Assembly: GCA_013360395.1 (NCBI GenBank)
Contig: JABWBQ010000001.1
Span: forward strand, 62,001-126,000
Origin: Flavobacteriales bacterium
GTDB taxonomy: Bacteria; Bacteroidota; Bacteroidia; Flavobacteriales_F; PHOS-HE28
Length of the DNA: 64,000 bases
Reading direction: 5' to 3'
Part shown: one piece after another, positions 8,965-17,779 of the stretch
How positions within the stretch are numbered: position 1 is the first letter of the stretch
Layout of the letters: every line of letters begins with the position of its first letter
Program-made: the position numbers and the translations under genes
Notes under the pieces: generated by a model
Seen by the model: only the letters and a program-made list of their open reading frames with translations
Database searches by the model: none
What the model was told of the DNA's origin: nothing

Positions 8965-10143
8965 ATGGCCCGCGAAGTCGTCATCGTTTCCGCAGTACGC
9001 ACCCCCATCGGCAGCTTCGGTGGCGCCCTCGCCGAGGTGCCCGCCACTCAGCTCGGCGCCACCGCCGTGAAGGCTGCGGTCGAGAAGGCCGGGATCAAGC
9101 CCGAGGACGTGAACGAGGTGATCATGGGCAGCGTGCTGCAGGCCAACCTGGGCCAGGCCCCCGCGCGCCAGGCCGCCCGCTTCGCCGGTCTGCCCGACGG
9201 CGTGGCCTGCACCACCGTGAACAAGGTGTGCGCCAGCGGCATGAAGGCGATCATGATGGCCGCGCAGGACATCCTGCTCGGCGATGCCGACGTCGTGGTG
9301 GCCGGCGGCATGGAGAGCATGAGCCGCACGCCGTACTACGTGGAGAACGCCCGCTACGGCTACCGCTTCGGCAACGGCCAGCTCATCGACGGCATCGGCA
9401 AGGACGGCCTCACCGACGTGTACCACCAAACGGCCATGGGCGTGAGCGCGGACAACACCGCCCGGGAGCACAAGATCACCCGCGAGGAACAGGACGCCTT
9501 CGCGATCGCGAGCTACGAACGCAGCGCCGCCGCCTGGGCCGCCGGCAAGTTCAAGGACGAGGTGGTGCCCGTGACCGTGAAGACCCGCAAGGGCGACGTG
9601 GTCGTGGACCACGACGAGGAGTACAAGAACGTGAGCTTCGACAAGATCCCCGCCCTGAAGCCCGTGTTCAGCAAGGACGGCACGGTGACCGCCGCCAACG
9701 CCAGCACCATCAACGACGGCGCCGCCGCCCTGGTGTTGATGACCGCGGACAAGGCCAAGGCGCTCGGCCTGAAGCCCCTGGCCCGCGTGCTGAGCTACGC
9801 CGATGCGGAACAGGCCCCCGAATGGTTCACCACCACACCCGCCAAGGCCGTGCCGCGCGCCGTGGAAAAGGCCGGGCTGAAGATGAGCGACATCGGCTTC
9901 TTCGAACTGAACGAGGCCTTCTCCGTCGTGGGCATCGCCAACACCCGCCTGATGAAGCTCGATCCCGCGAAGGTGAACGTGAACGGCGGGGCGGTGTCCC
10001 TCGGCCATCCGCTCGGATGCAGCGGCGCGCGCATCGTCGTCACCCTCATCAACGTGCTGAAGCAGAACGGTGCCCGCTACGGCGCGGCCGGCATCTGCAA
10101 CGGCGGCGGTGGCGCCAGTGCGATGGTGATCGAAGCGCTCTGA
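8965..10143 (+). CDS. Acetyl-CoA C-acyltransferase (thiolase)
   Basis: A 392-residue cytosolic thiolase that joins or cleaves acyl-CoA and acetyl-CoA (beta-oxidation or acetoacetyl-CoA formation). The nucleophilic cysteine is Cys89 in [11 protein letters not shown]. The His of [16 protein letters not shown] and the second catalytic Cys in [15 protein letters not shown] are both present, as is the NEAF motif ([10 protein letters not shown]). Length is exactly that of the degradative/biosynthetic thiolases. The start follows a TACCTTTG promoter box. Whether it prefers short chains (atoB-like) or longer ones cannot be read from sequence; the flanking genes do not encode other beta-oxidation enzymes. 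Confidence 0.93.
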   Translation: MAREVVIVSAVRTPIGSFGGALAEVPATQLGATAVKAAVEKAGIKPEDVNEVIMGSVLQANLGQAPARQAARFAGLPDGVACTTVNKVCASGMKAIMMAAQDILLGDADVVVAGGMESMSRTPYYVENARYGYRFGNGQLIDGIGKDGLTDVYHQTAMGVSADNTAREHKITREEQDAFAIASYERSAAAWAAGKFKDEVVPVTVKTRKGDVVVDHDEEYKNVSFDKIPALKPVFSKDGTVTAANASTINDGAAALVLMTADKAKALGLKPLARVLSYADAEQAPEWFTTTPAKAVPRAVEKAGLKMSDIGFFELNEAFSVVGIANTRLMKLDPAKVNVNGGAVSLGHPLGCSGARIVVTLINVLKQNGARYGAAGICNGGGGASAMVIEAL

Positions 10144-10182
10144 TCCAATCCCGGCTCGCGCGCGTTGCGTATGGACGCGATA

Positions 10183-10212
10183 CGTGCTGCGGGTTGAAGA
10201 CGCCGCAACACG
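10183..10212 (+). terminator. Hairpin after the thiolase gene
   Basis: Two 10-base arms (CGTGCTGCGG and CCGCAACACG, one G-T pair) enclose a 10-base loop 40 bases after the thiolase stop. There is no T-run, so it could be a weak or factor-dependent terminator or a processing hairpin. Confidence 0.35.
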
Positions 10213-10242
10213 TTCCGCGCAGCCTGCCAACACGCAACACCC

Positions 10243-11004
10243 ATGTCCTCCGTCATCTGCCCACTCTCCATCGTCCCGGTGCGCAAGGAACCGGCTGACC
10301 GGTCGGAAATGGTGACCCAGTGGCTCTTCGGCGAAACGGCCGAGGTGCTCGAACACACGGAACGCTGGAGCAGGCTGCGCTTCGACCACGACGGCTACGA
10401 GGGCTGGGTGGACAACAAGCAGCTCCTCCCCTGCCCCACGCCCAACACCGAACCCGACCTGCGCGTGCTGGACAACGCCTCCATCGTGGACCTCGGCGAT
10501 CGCCAGGTGATGCTGCCCTACGGCGCGGTGCTGCCGTTCCACCAGCAGGGGACCATCCTGTTCCAGGGACGCCGGGTGCCCGTCAACGCCGTGACCAACA
10601 CGCTGGATGCGCGCGGCGACCGGCAGGTGCTGGTGGAGACCTACATGCATCCCTTCCTCGGCGCACCCTACCTGTGGGGGGGCCGCACCCCCTGGGGCGT
10701 GGACTGCAGCGGCCTCACCCAGGCCATCTTCATGTTCATGGGCATCTACCTGCCGCGCGACGCCTGGCAGCAGGCCGGCGAGGGCGATCCGGTGGAATTC
10801 GTGGAGCTCGCCGCGCCGGGCGACCTCGCCTTCTTCGACAATGAGGAGGGCCGCATCATCCACGTGGGCATCGTGCTCGCCGACCGCCGCATCGTGCACG
10901 CCAGCGGCCGCGTCCGCATCGACCTGCTCGACCAGCAGGGCATCTTCAACACCGAGGAACAGCGCTACACCCACCGCCTCCGCCTGGTGAAGCGCGTGGC
11001 TTAG
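10243..11004 (+). CDS. NlpC/P60 family cell-wall peptidase with SH3 domain
   Basis: A 253-residue hydrolase of peptidoglycan stem peptides. An N-terminal bacterial SH3-like domain (about 5-65; SIVPVRKEPADRSEMVTQ, WVDNKQL) is followed by a second SH3-like segment and the NlpC/P60 domain (about 130-250). Catalytic residues are Cys155 in GGRTPWGVDCSGLTQ, His207 in RIIHVGIV and His219 in RIVHASG. No signal peptide is visible, which is common for the Bacteroidota members of this dipeptidyl-peptidase VI-like group that process recycled peptides in the cytosol. Downstream, a weak hairpin at about 11011-11036 follows the stop. Confidence 0.9.
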   Translation: MSSVICPLSIVPVRKEPADRSEMVTQWLFGETAEVLEHTERWSRLRFDHDGYEGWVDNKQLLPCPTPNTEPDLRVLDNASIVDLGDRQVMLPYGAVLPFHQQGTILFQGRRVPVNAVTNTLDARGDRQVLVETYMHPFLGAPYLWGGRTPWGVDCSGLTQAIFMFMGIYLPRDAWQQAGEGDPVEFVELAAPGDLAFFDNEEGRIIHVGIVLADRRIVHASGRVRIDLLDQQGIFNTEEQRYTHRLRLVKRVA

Positions 11005-11340
11005 TGGCTATCCCAAAGGTGCTTTTGGAAGCGGGAGAGTGGTATCTCGCGTCCAGGCGAGGCGTGAGGACCGGGCATGGCCGGTGGCTCTGTCAGGCTT
11101 TTCACAACGAAACATGGGCGCGAAAGGCCCTCGTGCAGCCCAAAGGTTTTGTTGAGATAGCCCTGGTATGCTGTCCCCATAGTTCATCGCCCTCCTCCGG
11201 ACCTCTTTCGTCTTCCCGCCGCGTCGGATCATTTCGCCGTAACGCCCGCTGCACCACGCAGATCACGCTTTGCATGAGGACGGGACCGGGACGGATCTTC
11301 ATTGGACCGACTTCGGGGGCACCACGCATGCCCGGCACGC
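11005..11340. other. Intergenic gap of 336 bases, no gene recognised
   Basis: This gap lies between the NlpC/P60 gene and the convergent serine hydrolase gene. Open frames on both strands have no recognisable domain and no Bacteroidota promoter box before them. An imperfect hairpin (TCCC-CAAA ... TTTG-GGGA type) at about 11011-11036 may terminate the NlpC transcript. Nothing else is supported. Confidence 0.5.
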
Positions 11341-12519
11341 TCATCGCGTCCCGGCGAGGATCCGCGCCAGCGCCTCCCGGGTGGATACCAGCGCGTCAAT
11401 CCTCCCGTAGTTGCTGTTCACGGCATACACCACCGTGGTGCCGTCGTCCGGGAAGTACAGCATGTTGGCGTAGTAGCCGATGGCATCCCCGCTGTGCATG
11501 TAGGCCGTGCCCTCCGGGGTCTCGACCTTGAAGATGCCCAGCCCGTACGCGATCGGGAAGAACTCCGGGTCCGGTGCGCTCTCGGTGCGCCAGGTGAGCA
11601 TCTCGGCCAGCGACGCCGCGTTGATCAGCCCGCCGCTCAGCAGGGCCCGCAGGAATACGCTCATGTCGTACGGGTTCGAGATCAGCCCGCCGTCCGCCGT
11701 GTGGTAGTCCCAACCGCTGTAGTAGGTGCTCTCGATCACCTGCAGGTTGCTGTACAGGTCCACATAGCCCCGCACGATGCCGTCCGGCACCGGGTCCGCA
11801 CCCGCGAAGCGCGTCATGGTGAGGCCCAGCGGCTGGAAGATCCGCTCCTCGAAGACCCGCGCGAAGGGCTTGCCCGTGACCTGCTCGATGAGCAGGCCCA
11901 GCATGATGTATCCGGTGTTCGAGTAGCGCACATCGGTGCCCGGCTCGAAGTAGGCGTTCTTGCCGTAGGCATACGCCAGCAGATCGTAGGGCTCCCACTC
12001 CCGCACCAGGTCGTTGAGCGATGCGGTCTGGAACGCCGTGCTCTGGATGTAGTTGTAGATCCCGCTCGAATGCTGGAGCAACTGCCGGATGGTGGCCCGG
12101 TCCGCGTTCTCGATCCGGTCGATCACATCGCCGCTGAGGTACGCGGCGATCCGGTCGTCGAGGTCGAACAGGCCATCTTCTGCAAGCATCATCACGGTGG
12201 TGGCCGTGAAGGTCTTCACCGTGGAACCCATGCGCGAGATGTTACACGCCTTCATGGGCACCCCGTTGTGCAGGTCGGCCATGCCGGCCGCACCGGTCCA
12301 CATGCCGGAACCCGGGTGGTACACGGACATCGTCACCCCCACCACACCGCCCGACACCATGCCGTCCAACACCGCCTGGTACGCACCACCGGCCGGATTC
12401 GTCGCACTGCTGTCGGTGTGGCTGAACGCGCAATCGTAGAACGCGGCCGGGATGTCCTCCCCTTTCCGGCAGGCACCGAGCACCAACGCGCACGCCAGCC
12501 ACAGGACGGTCCTACGCAT
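11341..12519 (-). CDS. Serine hydrolase lipoprotein, class C beta-lactamase/D-alanyl-D-alanine carboxypeptidase family
   Basis: A 392-residue protein with a lipoprotein signal peptide (MRRTVLWLACALVLGAC, Cys17). The beta-lactamase-family domain fills the rest: nucleophile Ser99 with Lys102 in MGSTVKTFT, the YxN motif at Tyr199 (RYSNTGY), and a C-terminal HSG triad (YMHSGDAIGYY) in place of KTG. Such proteins act as carboxypeptidases, esterases or D-amino-acid peptidases; resistance is not implied. It has a strong AGGAGG ribosome binding site located inside the end of the upstream gene, with which it overlaps by 8 bases, so both are likely co-transcribed. Confidence 0.88.
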   Translation of the reverse strand: MRRTVLWLACALVLGACRKGEDIPAAFYDCAFSHTDSSATNPAGGAYQAVLDGMVSGGVVGVTMSVYHPGSGMWTGAAGMADLHNGVPMKACNISRMGSTVKTFTATTVMMLAEDGLFDLDDRIAAYLSGDVIDRIENADRATIRQLLQHSSGIYNYIQSTAFQTASLNDLVREWEPYDLLAYAYGKNAYFEPGTDVRYSNTGYIMLGLLIEQVTGKPFARVFEERIFQPLGLTMTRFAGADPVPDGIVRGYVDLYSNLQVIESTYYSGWDYHTADGGLISNPYDMSVFLRALLSGGLINAASLAEMLTWRTESAPDPEFFPIAYGLGIFKVETPEGTAYMHSGDAIGYYANMLYFPDDGTTVVYAVNSNYGRIDALVSTREALARILAGTR

Positions 12520-13114
12520 CGCCTCCTTTCCGTTGAATGATGAACCGCACGCCAAGGTGCAGGTTGATGTGCGTCATGACCGGGATGAAGTCCGGGGAAT
12601 ACGGGTACTCCACCCACGACTGGTACCGCAGGAAGAGCTTGGGTGCATTGCGATCCCCCGGCCGCAGGTACCAGCCCAGGTCCAGGGAGAACGACGGAGT
12701 GAAGCGTGCGTTGCCGCGATCGCCCTTGCGTTCGTACCTGCCGTTGGCGAAGGTGAACTCCTCGGCGGTGGTGAAGGTGTGGGTGTAGCCAAGTCCCAGG
12801 CGCGTTTCGGCGACCAGGCCCCGCCACACGCGGTGCTCATAGCCCAGCTCCGTGCCCAGCCCGATGCCCTGGGCGAGGTGGCCATGGTAGAAATAGTTCA
12901 GGTATGCGCTCTGGAACAGCCGTGAGCGCGCCCGTGCACGATGGTCGTATTCAGTGCCCGCCTGGATGCCCGGATGCACCGGCGTGGTGAAGAACCGGGT
13001 GTAGGGCACCGCCGTGGACGTGTTGAACACCGAGACCGCCACCGGCCACGACCGCGCCTGGCCATGGAGGGCAAGCGTCAGCACGACCGAAGCGAGGACC
13101 AGCACGAAGCGCAT
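12512..13114 (-). CDS. Probable outer-membrane beta-barrel protein of unknown function
   Basis: A 200-residue exported protein. It has a clear signal peptide (MRFVLVLASVVLTLALHGQA) and alternating polar/aromatic strands, for example GIGLGTELGYEHRV, LVAETRLGLGYTHTF and SFSLDLGWYL, ending HINLHLGVRFIIQRKGGDA. This pattern suits a small beta-barrel in the outer membrane. No family could be named. It is the first gene of a two-gene unit with the serine hydrolase lipoprotein, and a TACCTTCG box lies 7 bases before its ATG (13122-13129). Confidence 0.72.
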   Translation of the reverse strand: MRFVLVLASVVLTLALHGQARSWPVAVSVFNTSTAVPYTRFFTTPVHPGIQAGTEYDHRARARSRLFQSAYLNYFYHGHLAQGIGLGTELGYEHRVWRGLVAETRLGLGYTHTFTTAEEFTFANGRYERKGDRGNARFTPSFSLDLGWYLRPGDRNAPKLFLRYQSWVEYPYSPDFIPVMTHINLHLGVRFIIQRKGGDA

Positions 13115-13121
13115 GGGCCGC

Positions 13122-13129
13122 CGAAGGTA
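13122..13129 (-). promoter_or_regulatory. Variant -7 promoter element (TACCTTCG)
   Basis: One-base variant of TAnnTTTG on the minus strand, 7 bases before the ATG of the outer-membrane-like protein gene. The same variant precedes several other genes in this window. Confidence 0.4.
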
Positions 13130-13232
13130 GGGCGGTGGGGTGGACGACCGCCGCCGGCCATGTCGAGCCGTTCACAAGGTCCGGTCCGCGGTCGAGCCCC
13201 GCGATCCTCGCGCCACCACGCCGGACCGAAGC

Positions 13233-16200
13233 TCACCGCAACAGCTGGATGGTGCCGTGTACGCTGCGTCGTTCGCCGGTGAAGGTCACCAGCTCCAGGA
13301 TGTAGAAGTAGGTGCCCTCCGGCACGGGCTCGCCGCTGAGGCCGCTGCGCCCGTTCCATGCCACGTGCGGAGCGCTGGCCACATACAGCCGCTGCCCCCA
13401 GCGGTTGAACACCTGCAGGGTGAGCGTGCCGCCCCACGGAGCATCCAGCACCACCGCATCGTTGACGCCGTCGCCGTTGGGGCTGAACACGTTTGGTACG
13501 ACGAGGTCGCAGGGGTCGAAGCGCACCACCATCGTGCCGCTCACCGTGCAACCGTCCGGGCCGTATGCCGTCATCGTGTACGTGCCCGGGTCGGTCACCA
13601 GCACGCTGTCGCCCACGGCGCCGTTGGACCACATGATGCCGCTGAGGTCCGGGCCGGCCACCAACCAGACCGGCGTTCCGGCACAGCCCACGAGCGGTTC
13701 GAAGTCGATGATGCTGCCGGGCATCAGCTCCAGCCGGCCCGTGGCGGCGGGGCCCGTGCACGCACCCACGGTGATCGTGCAGCTGTACGTGCCGACGTTG
13801 TCCGGGCCCGCCTGCGGGATGGTGACCGCCGGGCCGCTCGCCGCGCCTTCGGGCGTGGCCCACACAAAGACGGCGCCTGCAGGGCCTTCGGCCTGGAGCA
13901 CGGCCTGGGCGCCCACGCAAAAGACCCACGGCGTGTCCAGCACCGGCGCCGACGGGGTCGGCAGGGCCAGCACCTGCACGGGCAGGAGTTCGGACATGCA
14001 GCCCTGGGCTCCCTGGCCCACGTACACGGTGAGGCCTCCGGCAGGCACAACGACGGGCAGTGCCTCCCCCGTGCCGAGCGGCTGCAGGCCGGCGCTGTCC
14101 GCATACCATGCGAGCGGCCCGCTGCCGCTGGCCTGCACCAGCACACTATCGCCCACACAGCCTGCGGTGTCGGTGGCGGTCACAGGTTGGTCGAAGGTCA
14201 CGGCGCTCACCGTCACCGTGTCCGAGATCGCCGAGCAGCCGCCGCCATCGAAGACCACGGCGAACCAGGCACCCGGGGCGGTGACCCAGATGCTGTCGCC
14301 CACGAGCCCGCCCGGCCACCACAGCGCACCACCCCCCAGGGGGACCACGGCCAACGGCACGCTGTCGCCCGGGCAGATCGCGTAGGGCCCGGGGGTGAGC
14401 AGCTGCGCCACCGGCGGCACCAGGCCGATGGGCGCCTGCAGCGTGGTGGTGATGCCGCACGAGGTGACCTGCACGTTGTAGAGCCCCGGCTGGTGGACCA
14501 CCTGGATGGGGGCGTTCCCGCTCAGCGGCGCTCCCCATGCGATGTCGGTCACCGCATCGGCGGACACCTGCAGCAACACGCTGTCCATCGGTCCGCACAA
14601 GGTGGAGTCCGGCAGCAGGTTCAGGAAGGGCGGTGCGTACGGCAGCACTTCCACCGGCGGGGATTGCACCGCGCACCCCAGGTCGGTCAGCACATCGCAG
14701 TAGTACGATCCGGGGTCGGTGACGTAGGCGGTGAAACCGCTGTCCGGCAAGGCCCCGTTGGGACCGTACCAACTGTACGTGCCGGGCACCGTGCACAGGA
14801 GGGTCACCCCGCTGTCCGGGCACAGCACCTCGGGCACCACCAGCACCTCGGGGATCGGCGGCGGGTCCAGGAACACATCGGCGTAAGCCTGGCTCGGGCA
14901 TCCGTTGCTGTCCACCGCCGTCACCAGCACGGCGTAGTAGCCGGTCATCCCCACCTGGGCGCTGTCCTGATCGAGGCTCAGGAATTGCTGGCCCACCCAG
15001 AGCCAGTCGAAGCACGTGGGGCAATCGGCCACCAGCCAGGCCGTATCGCCCGGGCACAGGAAAGGCGGCGCGTGCAGCGTGAGCGACGGCGGCGGCGGAT
15101 CGGCGAAGACCAGATGGATGCTGTCGGTGAACAGGAAGACCAGGCTGTCCGGACACGGGTGGTTGGTCACCACCACACGCGTCTCCAGCACGAACCAACC
15201 GCTCTGCTGCGGCGGAAAGATCCCCGCGCTCACGTCGTTGGTGTCCTGCAGCGCCAGCTGCAGCAAGCCCAGCGTGGAAAGGGTGTAGTTCAACGCCGGG
15301 TCGAAGCTGAAGGGCATGCCGTTCTCGGTCCACGTCAGGTCCAGCGCGAGGTCCAACAGGCCCGTGCCGCACAACACCAGGCTGTCGTTGTGGTCCAGGT
15401 CCTGCGGGAACAGGTGCTCCAGCGCCAGCGACAGGGCGGGCAGCGGGTCGTACGGCACCACGGCCACGTTCACCGCGTTATTCGCCTCGCAACCGTTGGG
15501 CAGCTCCACATGGAAGGCCCAGAGGCCCGCCGTATCGGTGACAATGGACTGCTGCTGGATCACCGAGCCGCCGTTGGTCCAGTAGCTCCACGGGCCACCC
15601 TGGTAGTTGTCGCACGTGAGCGTCACACTGTCGCCCGGGCACAGCTCCACGAGCGTGCTGGCCGGGTATGCCGTGATGTTGTACCCGTGCGAATCAGTGA
15701 TCAGCGGTGCGTCCGGGGTCGGCAGCACCTCGGCGAGGACGCTGGCGGCCAGGGTGAGGCATCCGTTGCCGAAGGTGGCCGCCAGCGCCACGGGACCGGA
15801 TGTGGCCACGTACGTGCTGTCCGCCGTGCTGCCCGTGCTCCACTGGAACTGCATCGCCGGACCGATGTCGAACGAACCGTCGAAGTCCTCGGTCGTATAG
15901 CTGAACGTGGTGTCGATGCCGAGCCAGAAGGGTCCGCAGGACGTGTGCGCCGTGAAACACGTGTCGGTCATGTGCTCATTGGGCGGCAAGAAGGTGCCCA
16001 CGCACAAGGGGCCGGCGCTGCGGTCGCAAGGACCGGCGTTGCGCGCCCAGATGTCGTAGGGTGCCCGGCCGCGCACGAACCCGCGCGCCACAAAGCCGTC
16101 CAGCAGCCCGGTGCTCAACTCCCCCGCATAGCGGCCGTAGTCCGCGTCGCCGCAATAGCCCGGCGGCTGGGGCGATACCACCAGTGCGTCCGGCGACGAC

Positions 16201-17561
16201 AGCGATGCGCTGAAGGTGCCGTTCGCCGGGAACACCAGCAGGTGGTCGAAGGAGCCGGTGAACACCAGCTGCCCGTCGGCCTGCGCGGCGATGCCTCCCG
16301 CCCGCTTCCCGCCCACCCCGCCGAACTGCTGCGCATCGATGAACGACAGGTCGGCCGCGCCGTGCCGAGCGATGAACAGGTCCGGCGTGCCCACCGCGAG
16401 GAACACGCCATCACCGTACGGCTGGGACAGGTCCGCGAACCGGCAGGCGAACGTGCCGTACACCGCCACCGTGTCCGCGGTCACCACCAGGCGTGCGGGG
16501 TCCACTTCGGCCTGCGATCCGCGGCTCACCGCATCGATGAACTGGCCCTGGTCGTCGGCACGCAGGATGAAATAGCTCTCCGGGTCAGGCTCCGTCACCA
16601 GGTCGGGGCTGCCGTCCTCGAAGCTCATCACGCCCTGCAGCTCGCCCAGCAGGAACAGCCCCTGCCCCGGCCGCCAGCGCAGGTCCGCACCCCGGTTGTA
16701 CACCGCCCCACCGCAACGCCGGAACCACTGCTCCTGCCCGGTCCCGTCCATCTTCAGCAGGAAGATCGCATCATCCCAGGTGTTGAAGTGGGGCTGGTCG
16801 AAGACGATGGTGTCGCTGAACTGCCCGAGCACGTGAACGTTCCCCGCTGCATCGTGCACCACGGCGGTCGCCGCGTCGTCCGCCGGGGCGACCCCCTGCC
16901 TGGTCCACAGCGGTGCGCCCGCGGCCGTCATCGCTGCGATGAAAACATCGGTGCCCGGCAGCAGGGTGCCCGGATCAAGAGTGCTCTGGAACGTGCCGCC
17001 GTTGAAGGTGAACGCGTCGCGGAACTCCCCCACCAGCACCACGTCGCCGTTGGGGGCCACCGACACGCCCCCGGGGCGCTCGTACCCCGTGGGGCCCGCC
17101 CCATGCACCACCCACTGCTGCTGGCCGGTCGTGGCATCCAGGCTCGCCACGAAGAGGTCCACCGAACCGCCCATCGAACTGAGCTGCGTCCCTTGGAATT
17201 CGGCCGTGCCCATGAACTGGCCAGTGACGAGCAGCCGACCGTTCGCCCCCAACGCGAGCCGCAAGCCGCGGTCCAACCCAGGCCCGCCCGCCTGCTTCAC
17301 CCAGAGCGGATCACCCGCGGGACCCAGACGCGCCACGAACACGTCCGTCGCACCCACTGCCGTCAACACCTGGCCACCGAGCGTCGCCGTCCCGCTGAAC
17401 TCCCCGGTGATGAACAGATCACCGTTGGGTGCCGCCACCACATCCGCAACGTGATCCACGCTCGGCGACGCGACCGTGCGCGACCAATGCGTCTGCCCAT
17501 CCATCCGCATCGACAGACCCGACACGATCGCCAACAGCAGCCATTTTCCCCCGTTCACCAT
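13233..17561 (-). CDS. Very large T9SS type B sorting (gliding motility-associated C-terminal domain) protein with beta-propeller and Ig-like repeats
   Basis: A 1442-residue surface or secreted protein. The signal peptide is MVNGGKWLLLAIVSGLSM to about Gln23. Residues ~30-500 are SBBP-like propeller repeats (GDLFITGEFSGTATLGG, LLVTGQFMGTAEFQG, VLVGEFRDAFTFNGG). The middle, ~550-1340, is a chain of PKD/Ig-like modules recognisable by CPGDSVTL or CPGDTAWL openings and paired cysteines. The last ~90 residues are a type B sorting domain: VVPNVFSPNGDGVNDAVVLD, LQVFNRWGQRLY and VPEGTYFYILEL. This marks T9SS export. Function is probably adhesive or matrix-related, but that is inference. A TACCTTCG box is 7 bases upstream of the ATG. 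Monocistronic. Confidence 0.9.
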   Translation of the reverse strand: MVNGGKWLLLAIVSGLSMRMDGQTHWSRTVASPSVDHVADVVAAPNGDLFITGEFSGTATLGGQVLTAVGATDVFVARLGPAGDPLWVKQAGGPGLDRGLRLALGANGRLLVTGQFMGTAEFQGTQLSSMGGSVDLFVASLDATTGQQQWVVHGAGPTGYERPGGVSVAPNGDVVLVGEFRDAFTFNGGTFQSTLDPGTLLPGTDVFIAAMTAAGAPLWTRQGVAPADDAATAVVHDAAGNVHVLGQFSDTIVFDQPHFNTWDDAIFLLKMDGTGQEQWFRRCGGAVYNRGADLRWRPGQGLFLLGELQGVMSFEDGSPDLVTEPDPESYFILRADDQGQFIDAVSRGSQAEVDPARLVVTADTVAVYGTFACRFADLSQPYGDGVFLAVGTPDLFIARHGAADLSFIDAQQFGGVGGKRAGGIAAQADGQLVFTGSFDHLLVFPANGTFSASLSSPDALVVSPQPPGYCGDADYGRYAGELSTGLLDGFVARGFVRGRAPYDIWARNAGPCDRSAGPLCVGTFLPPNEHMTDTCFTAHTSCGPFWLGIDTTFSYTTEDFDGSFDIGPAMQFQWSTGSTADSTYVATSGPVALAATFGNGCLTLAASVLAEVLPTPDAPLITDSHGYNITAYPASTLVELCPGDSVTLTCDNYQGGPWSYWTNGGSVIQQQSIVTDTAGLWAFHVELPNGCEANNAVNVAVVPYDPLPALSLALEHLFPQDLDHNDSLVLCGTGLLDLALDLTWTENGMPFSFDPALNYTLSTLGLLQLALQDTNDVSAGIFPPQQSGWFVLETRVVVTNHPCPDSLVFLFTDSIHLVFADPPPPSLTLHAPPFLCPGDTAWLVADCPTCFDWLWVGQQFLSLDQDSAQVGMTGYYAVLVTAVDSNGCPSQAYADVFLDPPPIPEVLVVPEVLCPDSGVTLLCTVPGTYSWYGPNGALPDSGFTAYVTDPGSYYCDVLTDLGCAVQSPPVEVLPYAPPFLNLLPDSTLCGPMDSVLLQVSADAVTDIAWGAPLSGNAPIQVVHQPGLYNVQVTSCGITTTLQAPIGLVPPVAQLLTPGPYAICPGDSVPLAVVPLGGGALWWPGGLVGDSIWVTAPGAWFAVVFDGGGCSAISDTVTVSAVTFDQPVTATDTAGCVGDSVLVQASGSGPLAWYADSAGLQPLGTGEALPVVVPAGGLTVYVGQGAQGCMSELLPVQVLALPTPSAPVLDTPWVFCVGAQAVLQAEGPAGAVFVWATPEGAASGPAVTIPQAGPDNVGTYSCTITVGACTGPAATGRLELMPGSIIDFEPLVGCAGTPVWLVAGPDLSGIMWSNGAVGDSVLVTDPGTYTMTAYGPDGCTVSGTMVVRFDPCDLVVPNVFSPNGDGVNDAVVLDAPWGGTLTLQVFNRWGQRLYVASAPHVAWNGRSGLSGEPVPEGTYFYILELVTFTGERRSVHGTIQLLR

Positions 17562-17567
17562 CGCAGT

Positions 17568-17575
17568 CGAAGGTA
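17568..17575 (-). promoter_or_regulatory. Variant -7 promoter element (TACCTTCG)
   Basis: Located on the minus strand 6 bases before the ATG of the giant T9SS protein, a spacing that would give an almost leaderless mRNA. Confidence 0.4.
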
Positions 17576-17779
17576 AGAGCCGCCCACACCCGCACCGCGC
17601 CCAAGCTGACGATCGTGCAGTCCGGCTTACGCCCCACCGCCATCCCGTCAGAAATGCACGCGCCGGCGCTGTCAACCGGGCAGCGCCAGCGTCCCGGAAC
17701 TTCCTTTGAGCGTAGCGGGCGTCGCCATCAGCGCCCATGGCCCTGGACAGGCGACGAACCAACACGGACGCGAACCCCC

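Noticed and set aside
11004-11531. 175-codon open frame after the NlpC/P60 gene
   Set aside because: It overlaps the stop of the preceding gene, runs into the antisense of the serine hydrolase gene, has no domain and no promoter box; it looks like chance openness in GC-rich DNA.
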